A stretch of DNA of 64,000 bases from the NCBI RefSeq assembly GCF_913060805.1, contig NZ_CAJXTC010000013.1, forward strand, positions 62,001 to 126,000, in the 5' to 3' direction. This DNA comes from an uncultured Draconibacterium sp. (GTDB taxonomy: Bacteria > Bacteroidota > Bacteroidia > Bacteroidales > Prolixibacteraceae). The notes below the pieces were generated by a model. The model had not been told where the DNA came from. It searched no databases and saw nothing but the letters and a program-made list of their open reading frames with translations. Both the position numbers and the translations under genes were made by a program. Of the stretch, positions 1 to 9,018 are shown one piece after another. Numbering within the stretch: the first letter of the stretch is position 1; the number at the start of each line of letters is the position of its first letter.

Positions 1-99
1 AACATACTGGTTGAAAACCCTCCGGCTTATAAAGCAAAAAATGTAGATCCTCAACTAAAAAAAGCAGTGGAGCAGCTCATTAGTGAAATGGAAAAGTGA
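1..99 (+). CDS. C-terminal fragment of an unidentified protein
   Basis: An open frame runs from the first base to a TGA at 97-99 and gives 32 residues ending ...QLISEMEK. The 5' part lies outside the window. The tail is charged and probably helical, and too short to assign to a family. Nothing in the next 190 bases looks like a clear terminator, so its relation to the downstream SusC gene is unknown. Confidence 0.5.
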   Translation, partial: NILVENPPAYKAKNVDPQLKKAVEQLISEMEK

Positions 100-290
100 T
101 GAGCAAATAAACAAACTGAAGCAATACCATTATCCATGGCGAGGCAATATTCAAGTGTGCGTATAAAAACAATGCCGTGACTAACGTAATTGAAACAAAA
201 AAATCATTAATGCTGTATAATTATTCTATTGTATAAATGCACTTAATAGTGCGATACTTATTTATTTACTAATCTAACAATCTAATTCCA

Positions 291-3200
291 ATGAGAAAAC
301 TGACACTATTTCTTATTTGTTCGCTTATAGTAGGTGTACAAATAGCAAGTGCACAGGTTAGGAGTGTTACCGGAACCGTATTAAGTTCTGAGGATAATTC
401 TCCAATACCGGGTGTATCAGTAAGTATAAAGGGGACCACCGTTGGTACAGTAACCAATATTGATGGTGTTTACTCTTTCGACATTCCAACAGATGCACAA
501 ACAATTGTGTTTTCATTTGTTGGTATGAAAACGGTTGAAATGCCGGCAACAGGTTCTGTAATTAATGTTAACCTTGAGCCGGATGTTTTAGGACTTGATG
601 AAGTGATTGTAACTGCCTATGGTACATCAACTAAGCAGGCGTTTACTGGTTCTGCTGATGTAGTGGGTGCTGAAGAATTATCAGCACGAAATGTTACTTC
701 TCCGATTGCTGCAATTGAAGGTAGAGCAACAGGGGTACAATTTACTTCTGCATCAGGGCAACCGGGTTCTTCTCCGAATATTGTTATTCGCGGAGTAGGA
801 ACACTTAACGGTAGTTCAGATCCATTGTATATTGTAGATGGTATACAGTACGAAGGTTCGTTAAATACCATTAACCAGGAAGATATCGAATCTTTTACCA
901 TCCTTAAAGATGCCGCTTCTACGTCATTATACGGATCGAGAGCTGCTAATGGTGTAGTTTTAATTACCACTAAAAATGGTACTACCGGAGCTATAAAAAC
1001 GTCTGTATCTGCCCAGGTAGGTATTGTTAGCAGAAGTATTCCAAGCTACGATGAAGTTTCGCCGGGTCAATATTATGAAATGATGTGGCAAGCTTTAAAA
1101 AATTCAAGTGCCGGCGACGGAGATCCGGCCTATGCTTCCGCAAATATTTACAATAATTTAGGGTATAACCCATTTAATGTGGCAAATGCTCAAATTGTTG
1201 GAACCGACGGAATGCTAAACCCTAGCGCAAGAGTAATTTATAAAAGCCTTGACTGGTACGATGAAATGGAACAAACCGGGTTACGAACCAACTACAATGT
1301 TAATGTAGCAGGTGGAGGCGAAAAACATAAAATATTTTTTTCTGCTTCATACCTCGATGAAGAAGGTTATGTGGTTACAACCAGTTTTGATCGTATTACG
1401 TCTCGTTTAAATGCCGAATTCGATGCCACCGATTGGTTAAAACTTGGAGGAAGCGCAAACATTACTATTACTGAATCTGAAGGTCCAACTTCGGCAGGAA
1501 CAAGTAGTATCGTAAACCCTTTCGGATTTGCTAAAAACATCGGATCAATTTACCCGGTATATGTAAACGACTTAGACGGAAACATCGTATTAGATGCCGG
1601 AGGAGAGCCTGTTTTTGATAACGGTGAAGGTTATTCGGAATACAATATCGGTTCAAGGCCAATAAATCAAGGTCGTCATGCGCTTCAGGAATTGTTGCTA
1701 AATAATGAAACGACAAGAAACAATACCTACGGAGTTAGATTCTTTGCTGACTTCAAAATAATTGAAGGTCTTAATCTTAGATTGAATTACGGTAGAGATA
1801 TAAATGAAGGTCTCGAAAAAGAATATGAAAACCATATTATTGGAGATGCTCAACCAACCGGAAGATATGGAGAAGACAGATACCGGAGAGATGTTGAAAA
1901 CTTCAATCAGATTTTAACATTCAAAAAATACTTTAACGAAGTTCACAGTGTAGACCTAACTGCCGGTCATGAGAGCTTCCAAAGAATATATTCAGGTATC
2001 GATGGTACATCGATTAAACAAGTTGCAACGGGTATTTATGAATTCGACAACTTTGCCGAACCAATTAGTTTAAATGGTGCTACTACAGAAAAAACTATTG
2101 AAGGTTACTTCTTCAGGGCCAACTATAATTACGACGGTAAATATTATATCAGTGCTTCCGTAAGAAGAGATGCTTCATCTGTTTTCGATAAAGAATCAAG
2201 ATGGGGTACCTTCTATTCAGTGGGTGCTTCCTGGAGAATCGATCAGGAAAACTTCATGCAAAACATCAATTGGGTTAATCATTTAAAACTCCGTGCTTCA
2301 TATGGTCAGGTTGGTAACGATGATTTGGGCGACTTCTTCTTGTCTCAACCAAGATACGGCTTAACATCAAACGCCGGTAATCCAGCTATTTATTGGTCAG
2401 AAATTGGTAATTCTGAACTACAATGGGAAACGGTTGGTAGTTTCGACGTAGCCCTGGAATTTGCGTTATTCAATAATCTTATTGATGGTTCTGTTGAATA
2501 TTACAAGAAAAATTCAACCGATCTGCTTTATGATTTACCCATTCCTTTAAGTAACGGTTTAAATACTGTGCCTTCGAACATTGCCGATATGTATAATTCA
2601 GGATTTGAAATTGGGTTAACCGGACATGTCATTCAGAAGGGTGAATTTAAATGGGATCTGACAGTACAGGCATCGACATTTAAAAATGAGATAACGAAAA
2701 TTCCTGATCCTTTCATCGATGGATCAAAAAGATGGGCAGAAGGCAGATCAATCTACGATTTTTATATACTTCAAACTGCCGGCGTAGACCCGGATACAGG
2801 AGATCAATTGTTCTGGATGTTTGAAATTGATGACGATGGAAATAGCGTACCGGTTTTGGATGGTAATGGAAATCAGGAAACCACTAATGATTGGGAAGAT
2901 ACCGAAAGAGCATACACCGGAGACAGTGCCATACCTGACATTTTAGGATCAGTAGCTAATTCATTTAGTTATAAAGGATTCGACTTAAATGTTTTAGTGA
3001 CTTATGGTATCGGTGGAAAATTTTTAGATTATGGATATGCTGCTATGATGCATAGTGGTACTTATGGCCGATCACTTCATCCTGATATTCTGGATGCATG
3101 GAGAAATCCGGGCGATATGACCAGTGTGCCCCGAATGGAAAATGGAAATGTTGATTTAGTGCAATCACAGTCTTCCCGGTTTTTAACCGATGCGTCGTTT

Positions 3201-3419
3201 TGGACCTTGAAAAATGTTAGCTTGGGCTATACTTTCGACGGTTCTGTTACAGAGAGAATAGGTGTTGATAATTTAAGATTATCACTTACCGGAGAGAATT
3301 TGTATCTGAAAAGTAAGAGGACAGGACTCGATCCTCAATACAATTTGTCGGGAACACCTGAGGGTAATGATTTTAACCCATCGAGAATATTCTCGATTGG
3401 ATTAAATGTCACATTTTAA
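291..3419 (+). CDS. SusC/RagA-family TonB-linked outer membrane transporter
   Basis: Outer-membrane TonB-dependent channel that, with its SusD partner, imports oligosaccharides or other nutrients. The 1042-residue protein has a signal peptide (about 1-21, ending SAQ), a carboxypeptidase-regulatory-like beta domain (about 25-95, with VTGTVLSSEDNSPIPGVSV), a plug domain (about 100-230, with the SusC-type DEVIVTAYG and SLYGSRAANGVVLITTK motifs) and a long C-terminal beta-barrel ending in the phenylalanine typical of outer-membrane proteins (...GLNVTF). Length is normal for the family. The ATG at 291 is supported by the signal peptide. The SusD gene follows after 28 bases, so the pair is an operon. 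No glycosidase, sulfatase or regulator lies beside it, so the substrate cannot be inferred. Confidence 0.95.
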   Translation: MRKLTLFLICSLIVGVQIASAQVRSVTGTVLSSEDNSPIPGVSVSIKGTTVGTVTNIDGVYSFDIPTDAQTIVFSFVGMKTVEMPATGSVINVNLEPDVLGLDEVIVTAYGTSTKQAFTGSADVVGAEELSARNVTSPIAAIEGRATGVQFTSASGQPGSSPNIVIRGVGTLNGSSDPLYIVDGIQYEGSLNTINQEDIESFTILKDAASTSLYGSRAANGVVLITTKNGTTGAIKTSVSAQVGIVSRSIPSYDEVSPGQYYEMMWQALKNSSAGDGDPAYASANIYNNLGYNPFNVANAQIVGTDGMLNPSARVIYKSLDWYDEMEQTGLRTNYNVNVAGGGEKHKIFFSASYLDEEGYVVTTSFDRITSRLNAEFDATDWLKLGGSANITITESEGPTSAGTSSIVNPFGFAKNIGSIYPVYVNDLDGNIVLDAGGEPVFDNGEGYSEYNIGSRPINQGRHALQELLLNNETTRNNTYGVRFFADFKIIEGLNLRLNYGRDINEGLEKEYENHIIGDAQPTGRYGEDRYRRDVENFNQILTFKKYFNEVHSVDLTAGHESFQRIYSGIDGTSIKQVATGIYEFDNFAEPISLNGATTEKTIEGYFFRANYNYDGKYYISASVRRDASSVFDKESRWGTFYSVGASWRIDQENFMQNINWVNHLKLRASYGQVGNDDLGDFFLSQPRYGLTSNAGNPAIYWSEIGNSELQWETVGSFDVALEFALFNNLIDGSVEYYKKNSTDLLYDLPIPLSNGLNTVPSNIADMYNSGFEIGLTGHVIQKGEFKWDLTVQASTFKNEITKIPDPFIDGSKRWAEGRSIYDFYILQTAGVDPDTGDQLFWMFEIDDDGNSVPVLDGNGNQETTNDWEDTERAYTGDSAIPDILGSVANSFSYKGFDLNVLVTYGIGGKFLDYGYAAMMHSGTYGRSLHPDILDAWRNPGDMTSVPRMENGNVDLVQSQSSRFLTDASFWTLKNVSLGYTFDGSVTERIGVDNLRLSLTGENLYLKSKRTGLDPQYNLSGTPEGNDFNPSRIFSIGLNVTF

Positions 3420-3447
3420 TCGTATAAATAATTAAAACATAAGAACT

Positions 3448-5094
3448 ATGTTTAAAAAGATAATATTGTTACTTGTAATAGTAGCTATTGCAACAACATC
3501 CTGTAAAGAAGACTTTTTGGAAACAAAACCAACAGATGCTATTTCTTCCAATGATGCATTAGCAACTGCTGAAAATATGGCGCTAATCCTTAACGGTTTG
3601 CATCGTTTATTATATGCTCAATCACAAACTCTACTTTCTGGCGGAGATAGTTACCGATCAGGAAATCAGTATTGGGTTCCTCTGGGAGATAATTTGGCAG
3701 GAGGCGTAATTCACACTGCTTCGGCAAACAATTTGGGTTGGCAAGACGAAACAAGATGGATTTCGCATAACCAGGAAACATCAAGAACAACCAAACAGTT
3801 GTGGTATCAACGCTATCATATTGTTGCCAGTGCCAACGCAATTATAAATAAAGCCGCCGAAGGAACAATTCCTGAAGATGCAAAAATGAAGGAAATTATT
3901 GGACAAGCCTATACCTACAGAGCCTATGCCTACCTTTCACTGGTTCAGCACTATGCCAAAGGATACCTGATTGGCAACCCTGCTTCCGATCCCGGTGTAC
4001 CTTTATTATTTGCCTCTAAAGCACCTTTTACCAGTGAGCCGAGATCTTCAGTTCAGGTAATATACGACCAATGTATGTCGGATATTGATGCTGCCATAGG
4101 TTATTTCGAGGGTGCAACTGCAAGGCCAAGCGGTAATGCCTACGACAAATCGCAACTAAATATCAACGTTGCGTATGGTTTAAAAGCTCGTATAGCATTA
4201 AATATGGGAGAATGGAGAACAGCAGCTGATGCAGCGGTGATGGCACGTCAGGGTTATCCTTTAATGGACGAATCTGACTGGAAATCGGGATTTAACACAA
4301 CACTACTTCCTGAAGTTATTTGGGGAAGTAATGTAATTGGTACCGAAACAACTTATTTCCGTTCTTATTTCTATTTGATGTGTAATACATTTAACGGAAG
4401 CCAAAATCGAAATAATCCTAAAATTATGGATAAGAGATTATACGCTCAGATTCCGGATACCGATTATAGAAAAGACATGTTCTTAAAAGATGCACCAAAC
4501 TCAAATACTTCGGCTTCAAACGGAATGGGTGGATGGGAAAACAACACAAATCCATTATACACTACAGAAGAAGAATTTGATGCAGAAATTGACAGGCTTG
4601 CCAGTGTGTACGGATGGACTTCCAGTCATAATACGCATCCGTATATGCACGTAAAAATGAGACAAAAAGCACCCGGAACTACCGATCCGGATGATATTAT
4701 TTTAATGCGTTCATCTGAAATGTATTTGATTGAAGCTGAAGCAGAAGCGATGTTAGGCAATGTTCAGGCTGCCCAAGATGCATTAAAACCTTTGGGCGAA
4801 GAACGCGATAGTGCTTATGATGTTACTATTTTCGATACTCAGGAAAAATTAATGGAACACATTAAGTTCCAGAGAGCTCTGGAATTATGGGGAGAAGGGT
4901 TCCTTTACGTTGATAAGATTCGTTGGGATGACGAAATTGACCATGCTGCAAATGGTGGTTCCGGTGCATCTGAAGGATTGTATCAAAGCGGATTCCAACA
5001 AGATAGACCATCAGTCAATGACGAGTGGGTATTTAAAATTCCTCAGGAAGAAATTGATGCGAATCCAAACTTAGGTCCCGGCGATCAAAATTAA
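3448..5094 (+). CDS. SusD/RagB-family nutrient-binding lipoprotein
   Basis: Surface lipoprotein that caps the SusC channel and binds its substrate. The 548 residues begin with a lipoprotein signal (hydrophobic segment, then TTSCKEDFLETKP); the acidic residues after the cysteine fit the Bacteroidota surface-export signal. The body is rich in helices of the SusD TPR-like kind (for example the AYTYRAYAYLSLVQHYAKGY stretch), and the C-terminal SusD/RagB region includes ILMRSSEMYLIEAEA and FQRALELWGEGFLYVDKIRW. Transcription is expected from the SusC promoter. A strong stem-loop terminator follows the stop codon by about 70 bases. Confidence 0.95.
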   Translation: MFKKIILLLVIVAIATTSCKEDFLETKPTDAISSNDALATAENMALILNGLHRLLYAQSQTLLSGGDSYRSGNQYWVPLGDNLAGGVIHTASANNLGWQDETRWISHNQETSRTTKQLWYQRYHIVASANAIINKAAEGTIPEDAKMKEIIGQAYTYRAYAYLSLVQHYAKGYLIGNPASDPGVPLLFASKAPFTSEPRSSVQVIYDQCMSDIDAAIGYFEGATARPSGNAYDKSQLNINVAYGLKARIALNMGEWRTAADAAVMARQGYPLMDESDWKSGFNTTLLPEVIWGSNVIGTETTYFRSYFYLMCNTFNGSQNRNNPKIMDKRLYAQIPDTDYRKDMFLKDAPNSNTSASNGMGGWENNTNPLYTTEEEFDAEIDRLASVYGWTSSHNTHPYMHVKMRQKAPGTTDPDDIILMRSSEMYLIEAEAEAMLGNVQAAQDALKPLGEERDSAYDVTIFDTQEKLMEHIKFQRALELWGEGFLYVDKIRWDDEIDHAANGGSGASEGLYQSGFQQDRPSVNDEWVFKIPQEEIDANPNLGPGDQN

Positions 5095-5164
5095 AAATTA
5101 GCAGATGTTTGGATGGACTAGTTCAGGATAGCCTTACAGCTTATCGGACTAATTGACAAGACTC

Positions 5165-5207
5165 ACAGACCGTTTCAAAAATCGATTTGAAACGGTCTGT
5201 TTTTTTA
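5165..5207 (+). terminator. Rho-independent terminator of the SusC/SusD operon
   Basis: A near-perfect stem (ACAGACCGTTTCAAA paired with TTTGAAACGGTCTGT) with a very short loop is followed by seven T residues. It lies 71 bases after the SusD stop on the same strand. Confidence 0.85.
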
Positions 5208-5247
5208 TCACTCTTTAGCTTAATGATACCTTGTTCATGCATTTGCT

Positions 5248-5335
5248 TTGATAATTTCCCCTCCTGCCAGGAGGGGTGGCAGCGACACTAAATACTGCCA
5301 TGAATAAAAAATATCCTTTCGCTGACGGGGTGGTT
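5248..5335 (+). repeat. 88-bp repeat, copy 1
   Basis: Starts TTGATAATTTCCCCTCC and ends GCTGACGGGGTGGTT, with an internal hairpin CCCCTCCTGCCAGGAGGGG. It differs from copy 2 at only a few positions (near 5266-5268 and in the bases around 5288-5293). Confidence 0.85.
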
Positions 5336-5339
5336 AAAC

Positions 5340-5491
5340 AGATTACTTCGCTACGCTCGTAATGACAGGCGCTGTTTATAGCATCAGGGCAGCGGACAAC
5401 AAACAATCGTGCCGGGAAAAACGAGTTCATTGTCCGCTGCCGGGCGTTACCACTAAAAAAAGTCATGGCGAGGGAGGAACGACTGTGGCAA
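5340..5491 (+). repeat. Composite palindromic repeat, copy 1
   Basis: A 54-base core (5388-5441) begins GGCAGCGGACAA and ends TTGTCCGCTGCC. It is flanked by a left arm with GTAATGACA and a right arm GTCATGGCGAGGGAGGAACG. Three further copies with a core of exactly the same length lie at 8330-8500, 8593-8759 and, inverted, 56257-56417. Confidence 0.8.
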
Positions 5492-5567
5492 ACAAGTACC
5501 ACCTCCCCACTGATTTCGTTGCACTGCATCAGCGGTACTCCTCCTTTGAGGAGGAGAAATCTTTACC

Positions 5568-5655
5568 TTGATAATTTCCCCTCCTCTCAGGAGGGGTGGC
5601 AGCGACATTAAACACTGCCATGAATAAAAAATATCCTTTCGCTGACGGGGTGGTT
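5568..5655 (+). repeat. 88-bp repeat, copy 2
   Basis: Almost identical to 5248-5335, same orientation, 320 bases downstream. The pair brackets the composite palindromic element, so the interval looks like a small duplicated or inserted unit. Confidence 0.85.
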
Positions 5656-5693
5656 CTTTCAAGTCGCTTTTAAGCTAATCCCCTCTTCCTCCG

Positions 5694-8117
5694 CTACTCA
5701 TACCTCAACGTATGCGCCGGATTAATCCGCAGTGTTTGCAGTGTTTTATAACTAATGGTAAGCAGTGCTATGGAAATGGCCGCAATAAAACCAATAATAA
5801 ACTCGAGCGCGCCGAGGTGAATGCGGTAGTAATAATTATGCAGCCAGTTGGTAGCCACCCAGTAAATGAGCGGACTGGCAACAAGCGTTGCCACACAAAC
5901 CAGGATAACGATCTCTTTCGAAATGAGGTAAAAAATACTGTAACCTGAAGCTCCCAGTGCTTTGCGCACGCCCACTTCTTTGGTGCGCTGCTCAACGGTA
6001 AACGAGGTGAGTCCGAACAGTCCGAGTGCGGCAATAAAAATCCCCAGAATAGCAAACACCACCGATAGTTTGGCATTTTGCCGCTCGGATTTATACATGT
6101 GCTCAAAATCTTCGTCCATAAAAAAGTAGCGCATCGGGTTGTTCGATGCAAAACGTTTCCAGCTGTCTTCAATCTGCGTAATGGCCGCAGCCGATGCATC
6201 GGTGTTGAATTTCACCGAAATATAGCCCCAGTTATTGTCGTCTTCCTTAAAGCGCATTACATACGGGTTGATGCGGCTGTGCAGCGATTCGAAATGAAAA
6301 TTGTTACACACCCCGATAATGGGCATGAATTTTTTGTCGCCCTCGTTGGTAAACACAACAATAAAGCGGGTTTGGATATAATCGTCGATACCAAACTCTT
6401 CAATGGTTTTCTGATTTACGATACAAGCCTCGCGGTCGGCACCAAATTCGCGGTCGAAAAAGCGGCCGTCGCTGAGTTGCATGTTGTAGGTTTCCAGGAA
6501 ATCGTAGTCAACATAGGCGGTTTGCATGAGGTAGGTCTGCCCGTCGTGACCTTCAAGCATATAGCCGTTGTTGTTATTGTTGTGTCCGGGAACAGCTGTC
6601 GACGCCGAAACATTTTCAACACCGGGTATTTTCAGAATTTCCTGTTTAAATGCTTTTACCTGGTCGCCAATAGAACCGGCACTTCCGATCACCATCAAAC
6701 GGTCTTTACCAAAACCAACATCTTTATTTACCATGTATGTTAGCTGGCGGTACATAATAATAGTGCCCACAATAAGAATAATGGAAATAAGAAACTGCAC
6801 CGACACCAGGATGCGGCGTAATTTCCCGTTTTTTGCCCCGTCGCGGAGCTTTCCGCGCAAGACCGTGTTGGGATTGAACGACGAGAGATAAAAGGCCGGG
6901 TAAGCACCTGCAACAAAACCCACAAACAGCGCAAAGGCAATAAGCAGCGGAATGTAGTAGAAATGCTCGATGAGGTTAAAACTGACCTGCGTATCGAAAA
7001 CGTCGTTAAAAAACGGCAGCGACACAAAAACAATAACCACCGCCAGAATCAGTGCGATGAAAGAAATAAGCGTAGAATCGGTAAGGAACTGCAGAATAAG
7101 CATTCCTTTTGACGAACCGCTCACCTTTTTCACACCAATTTCTTTGGCGCGTTTTGTGGCCTGCGCAGTCGACAGGTTCATAAAATTTATGGAGGCAATT
7201 ACGATAATCAAAATCGCCACACTACTGAAAATGATGAGGTATTTCGGGTCGGTGGCAGGTTTTACTTCGTGCTCGATTTCCGGCTGCAAATGTATTTTTG
7301 TTACCGGCTGCAAGTGAAAATTGTAGCGGTTGCCCTGCGCAATAAAATCCTCCAGTACGATCCCCATCATTTCCTGTACCCGCGGACCAACGTATTTTTC
7401 GATCATCCCGGCGAACTTTTCTTCCACAGTTGCGGGCGAAGTATTGGGTTTTAGCAGCACGTAGGTGGAGAAACTGTTGTTCAGCCACTCGGGATCGTTG
7501 GCGCGTCGGTTGGTCATAAACGATGTGAGGATGTTGGCATTAAAATGTGTTTCCTCGGGGAAGTCGGCCATTACTCCGGTTATGCGATACGGATCTTGTC
7601 CGGTATTTACACGCAGCATTTTATTGATGGGATCTTCGTTACCAAAGATCTTTTTGGCAGTCGACTCCGACAAAACCATGGTGTTGGGTTCGTTCAGCAC
7701 CGTTTTGCTGTTGCCTTTTAACAGCGGAATGGAAAACAATTCAAAAAAGGTAGAATCCACTTCGGCAAAATCGTCGATCACATACGCGATATCTTCCTTT
7801 TTTATAATGGTTTCGCCCCAGGTATTCAGGCGGCAGAATTCTTCTACTTCAGGGAAATCGTTTACCATCGTCGGTCCCAATACGGCCGCCGTGTACGAGG
7901 CATTTATTTCCTGCTCGCCAATTTTACCGTCGAGCGTTGCCCGGTAAAGGCGGTCTTTGTTTTCGTTGTATTGATCGTAACTTAACTCGTGGAGAATAAA
8001 CAATGCGATGATAATGCTACAGGCAATGCCAATGGCCAGCCCAAATATGTTGATAGCAACGTATCCTTTTTGCTTCTTCAGCGCCCGCAGGCTGTGTTTC
8101 AATAAGTTTTTAATCAT
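5694..8117 (-). CDS. ABC transporter permease of the MacB/FtsX type
   Basis: Inner-membrane permease related to macrolide/antimicrobial-peptide exporters and lipoprotein-release permeases. The 807 residues start with the usual Bacteroidota form MIKNLLKHSLRALKKQKGYV and a first membrane segment (about 20-42). A large extracytoplasmic MacB_PCD-like domain follows (about 45-280), then a first FtsX domain with three membrane helices and the EIGVKKVSG coupling motif, a second periplasmic domain, and a second FtsX domain with EVGVRKALGAS near the end. Length fits the fused two-FtsX family. No ATPase gene is adjacent, so its nucleotide-binding partner is encoded elsewhere, as is common for this family in Bacteroidota. 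Substrate unknown. Confidence 0.9.
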   Translation of the reverse strand: MIKNLLKHSLRALKKQKGYVAINIFGLAIGIACSIIIALFILHELSYDQYNENKDRLYRATLDGKIGEQEINASYTAAVLGPTMVNDFPEVEEFCRLNTWGETIIKKEDIAYVIDDFAEVDSTFFELFSIPLLKGNSKTVLNEPNTMVLSESTAKKIFGNEDPINKMLRVNTGQDPYRITGVMADFPEETHFNANILTSFMTNRRANDPEWLNNSFSTYVLLKPNTSPATVEEKFAGMIEKYVGPRVQEMMGIVLEDFIAQGNRYNFHLQPVTKIHLQPEIEHEVKPATDPKYLIIFSSVAILIIVIASINFMNLSTAQATKRAKEIGVKKVSGSSKGMLILQFLTDSTLISFIALILAVVIVFVSLPFFNDVFDTQVSFNLIEHFYYIPLLIAFALFVGFVAGAYPAFYLSSFNPNTVLRGKLRDGAKNGKLRRILVSVQFLISIILIVGTIIMYRQLTYMVNKDVGFGKDRLMVIGSAGSIGDQVKAFKQEILKIPGVENVSASTAVPGHNNNNNGYMLEGHDGQTYLMQTAYVDYDFLETYNMQLSDGRFFDREFGADREACIVNQKTIEEFGIDDYIQTRFIVVFTNEGDKKFMPIIGVCNNFHFESLHSRINPYVMRFKEDDNNWGYISVKFNTDASAAAITQIEDSWKRFASNNPMRYFFMDEDFEHMYKSERQNAKLSVVFAILGIFIAALGLFGLTSFTVEQRTKEVGVRKALGASGYSIFYLISKEIVILVCVATLVASPLIYWVATNWLHNYYYRIHLGALEFIIGFIAAISIALLTISYKTLQTLRINPAHTLRYE

Positions 8118-8329
8118 GTTTCAATAGCTTTAGTTTTCCGTGAATGAATGAACCGGATATTGTAAAGACGCGGGAAATTGCTGTTGGTTACAGGATTAGG
8201 AAGGATTAGTGATTAAGGATGAAGGATTAATTAAGGCAAAAGTTGAAAGGATTAGTTGCGAGTGGTGAGATACGAGTGGCGAGTAGTAGGCAGTTGGCAA
8301 AATTCAATTGGCAAAAGTATAAGGTCGCG

Positions 8330-8500
8330 AGATTGTTTCTCCCGATTCGCTTACTCATCGGTATCGCAATGACATCGCACTGTGTGGTTTTATGGCAGCG
8401 GACAGGGATGATTTGTGCCAAGATGAAATAATTCATTGTCCGCTGCCGAAAATCATAATAAGGAACTGTCATTGCGAGGGAGGAACGACCGTGGCAATCT
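8330..8500 (+). repeat. Composite palindromic repeat, copy 2
   Basis: Left boundary AGATTGTTTCTCCCG and right boundary CGTGGCAATCT form outer inverted ends. The 54-base core is 8394-8447 (GGCAGCGGACA...TGTCCGCTGCC). The right arm ATTGCGAGGGAGGAACGACC is shared with the other copies. Confidence 0.85.
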
Positions 8501-8592
8501 GAATGGAAGGATTAGTGATTAAGGATGAAGGATTAATTGAAATATGCGAGCTGCAGTTGGCAAAATGCAGTTGGCAAAAGTGTAAGGTCGCA

Positions 8593-8759
8593 AGATTGCT
8601 TCTCCCGATTCGCTTACTCATCGGTATCGCAATGACATCGCATTGTGTGTGTTATGGCAGCGGACTGGGATGATTTGTGCCGGAATGAAATAATTCATTG
8701 TCCGCTGCCGGACTAAATCCATGAAATGACATTGCAAGGGAGGAACGACCGTGACAATC
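8593..8759 (+). repeat. Composite palindromic repeat, copy 3
   Basis: Left arm AGATTGCTTCTCCCG, core 8656-8709 (54 bases, GGCAGCGGACT...TGTCCGCTGCC), right arm ATTGCAAGGGAGGAACGACC then GTGACAATC. It is the second member of the 306-base near-tandem duplication and close in sequence to copy 2. Confidence 0.85.
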
Positions 8760-8900
8760 AAACACCACCTCCCAACTGATTTTGTTGCACTGCATCAGCG
8801 GTACTTCCCGATGCTCCGATCGGGACAGGCTCTCCTCAATAGGAAGAGAAACTTACGCATTCCAAATCATCATCAAAAAGAATAAATACACCACGAACAT

Positions 8901-8980
8901 TTCCCCTCCTTCCAGGAGGGGTGGCAGCGACTTCGAACAATGTATTGGAACATAAATAGGCCATCGCTGACGGGGTGGTT
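8901..8980 (+). repeat. 88-bp repeat family, divergent copy 3
   Basis: Shares the ends CCCCTCCTTCCAGGAGGGG and GCTGACGGGGTGGTT plus GTGGCAGCGAC with the copies at 5248 and 5568. The middle has diverged. Confidence 0.75.
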
Positions 8981-9018
8981 GTATGGCTAGATTGCTTCCG
9001 ACTCCCCAATTCCCAGCT

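Larger units (their letters stand above)
5208..5693. repeat. Intergenic block of dispersed repeats
   Basis: No credible gene is seen between the SusCD terminator and the end of the ABC permease gene; short frames here run through repeats. The block contains two 88-base direct copies (5248-5335 and 5568-5655), a composite palindromic element (5340-5491) with a 54-base hairpin core, and a module beginning ACCACCTCCC with GCACTGCATCAGCGGTAC (about 5498-5560). The same modules recur at 8201-8980 on the other side of the neighbouring gene, and the hairpin element recurs at 56257-56417. Confidence 0.75.
8118..9018. repeat. 900-bp repeat-rich intergenic region
   Basis: No gene is supported here. 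The region contains a near-tandem duplication of about 306 bases (unit 1 from 8201, unit 2 from 8507), each unit carrying AAGGATTAGTGATTAAGGAT, GCAGTTGGCAAAA-type sequence and one composite palindromic element. A module with GCACTGCATCAGCGGTAC and the hairpin CCCGATGCTCCGATCGGGA follows (about 8762-8852), then a third divergent copy of the 88-bp repeat (8901-8980). It faces the 3' end of the diflavin reductase gene. Confidence 0.7.

Noticed and set aside
5388-5441. GGCAGCGGACA/TGTCCGCTGCC hairpin as a simple terminator
   Set aside because: No T-run follows on either strand, and the same core occurs in four places in different contexts, so a repeat element is a better reading.
6078-6743. Plus-strand frame of 221 codons inside the ABC permease gene
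   Set aside because: It lies fully antisense to a well-supported FtsX-type permease and has no recognisable domain.
8201-8760. Regularly repeated units that might be a CRISPR array
   Set aside because: Only two units about 306 bases apart, with long internal palindromes and no short direct repeats with unique spacers; no cas genes in the window.
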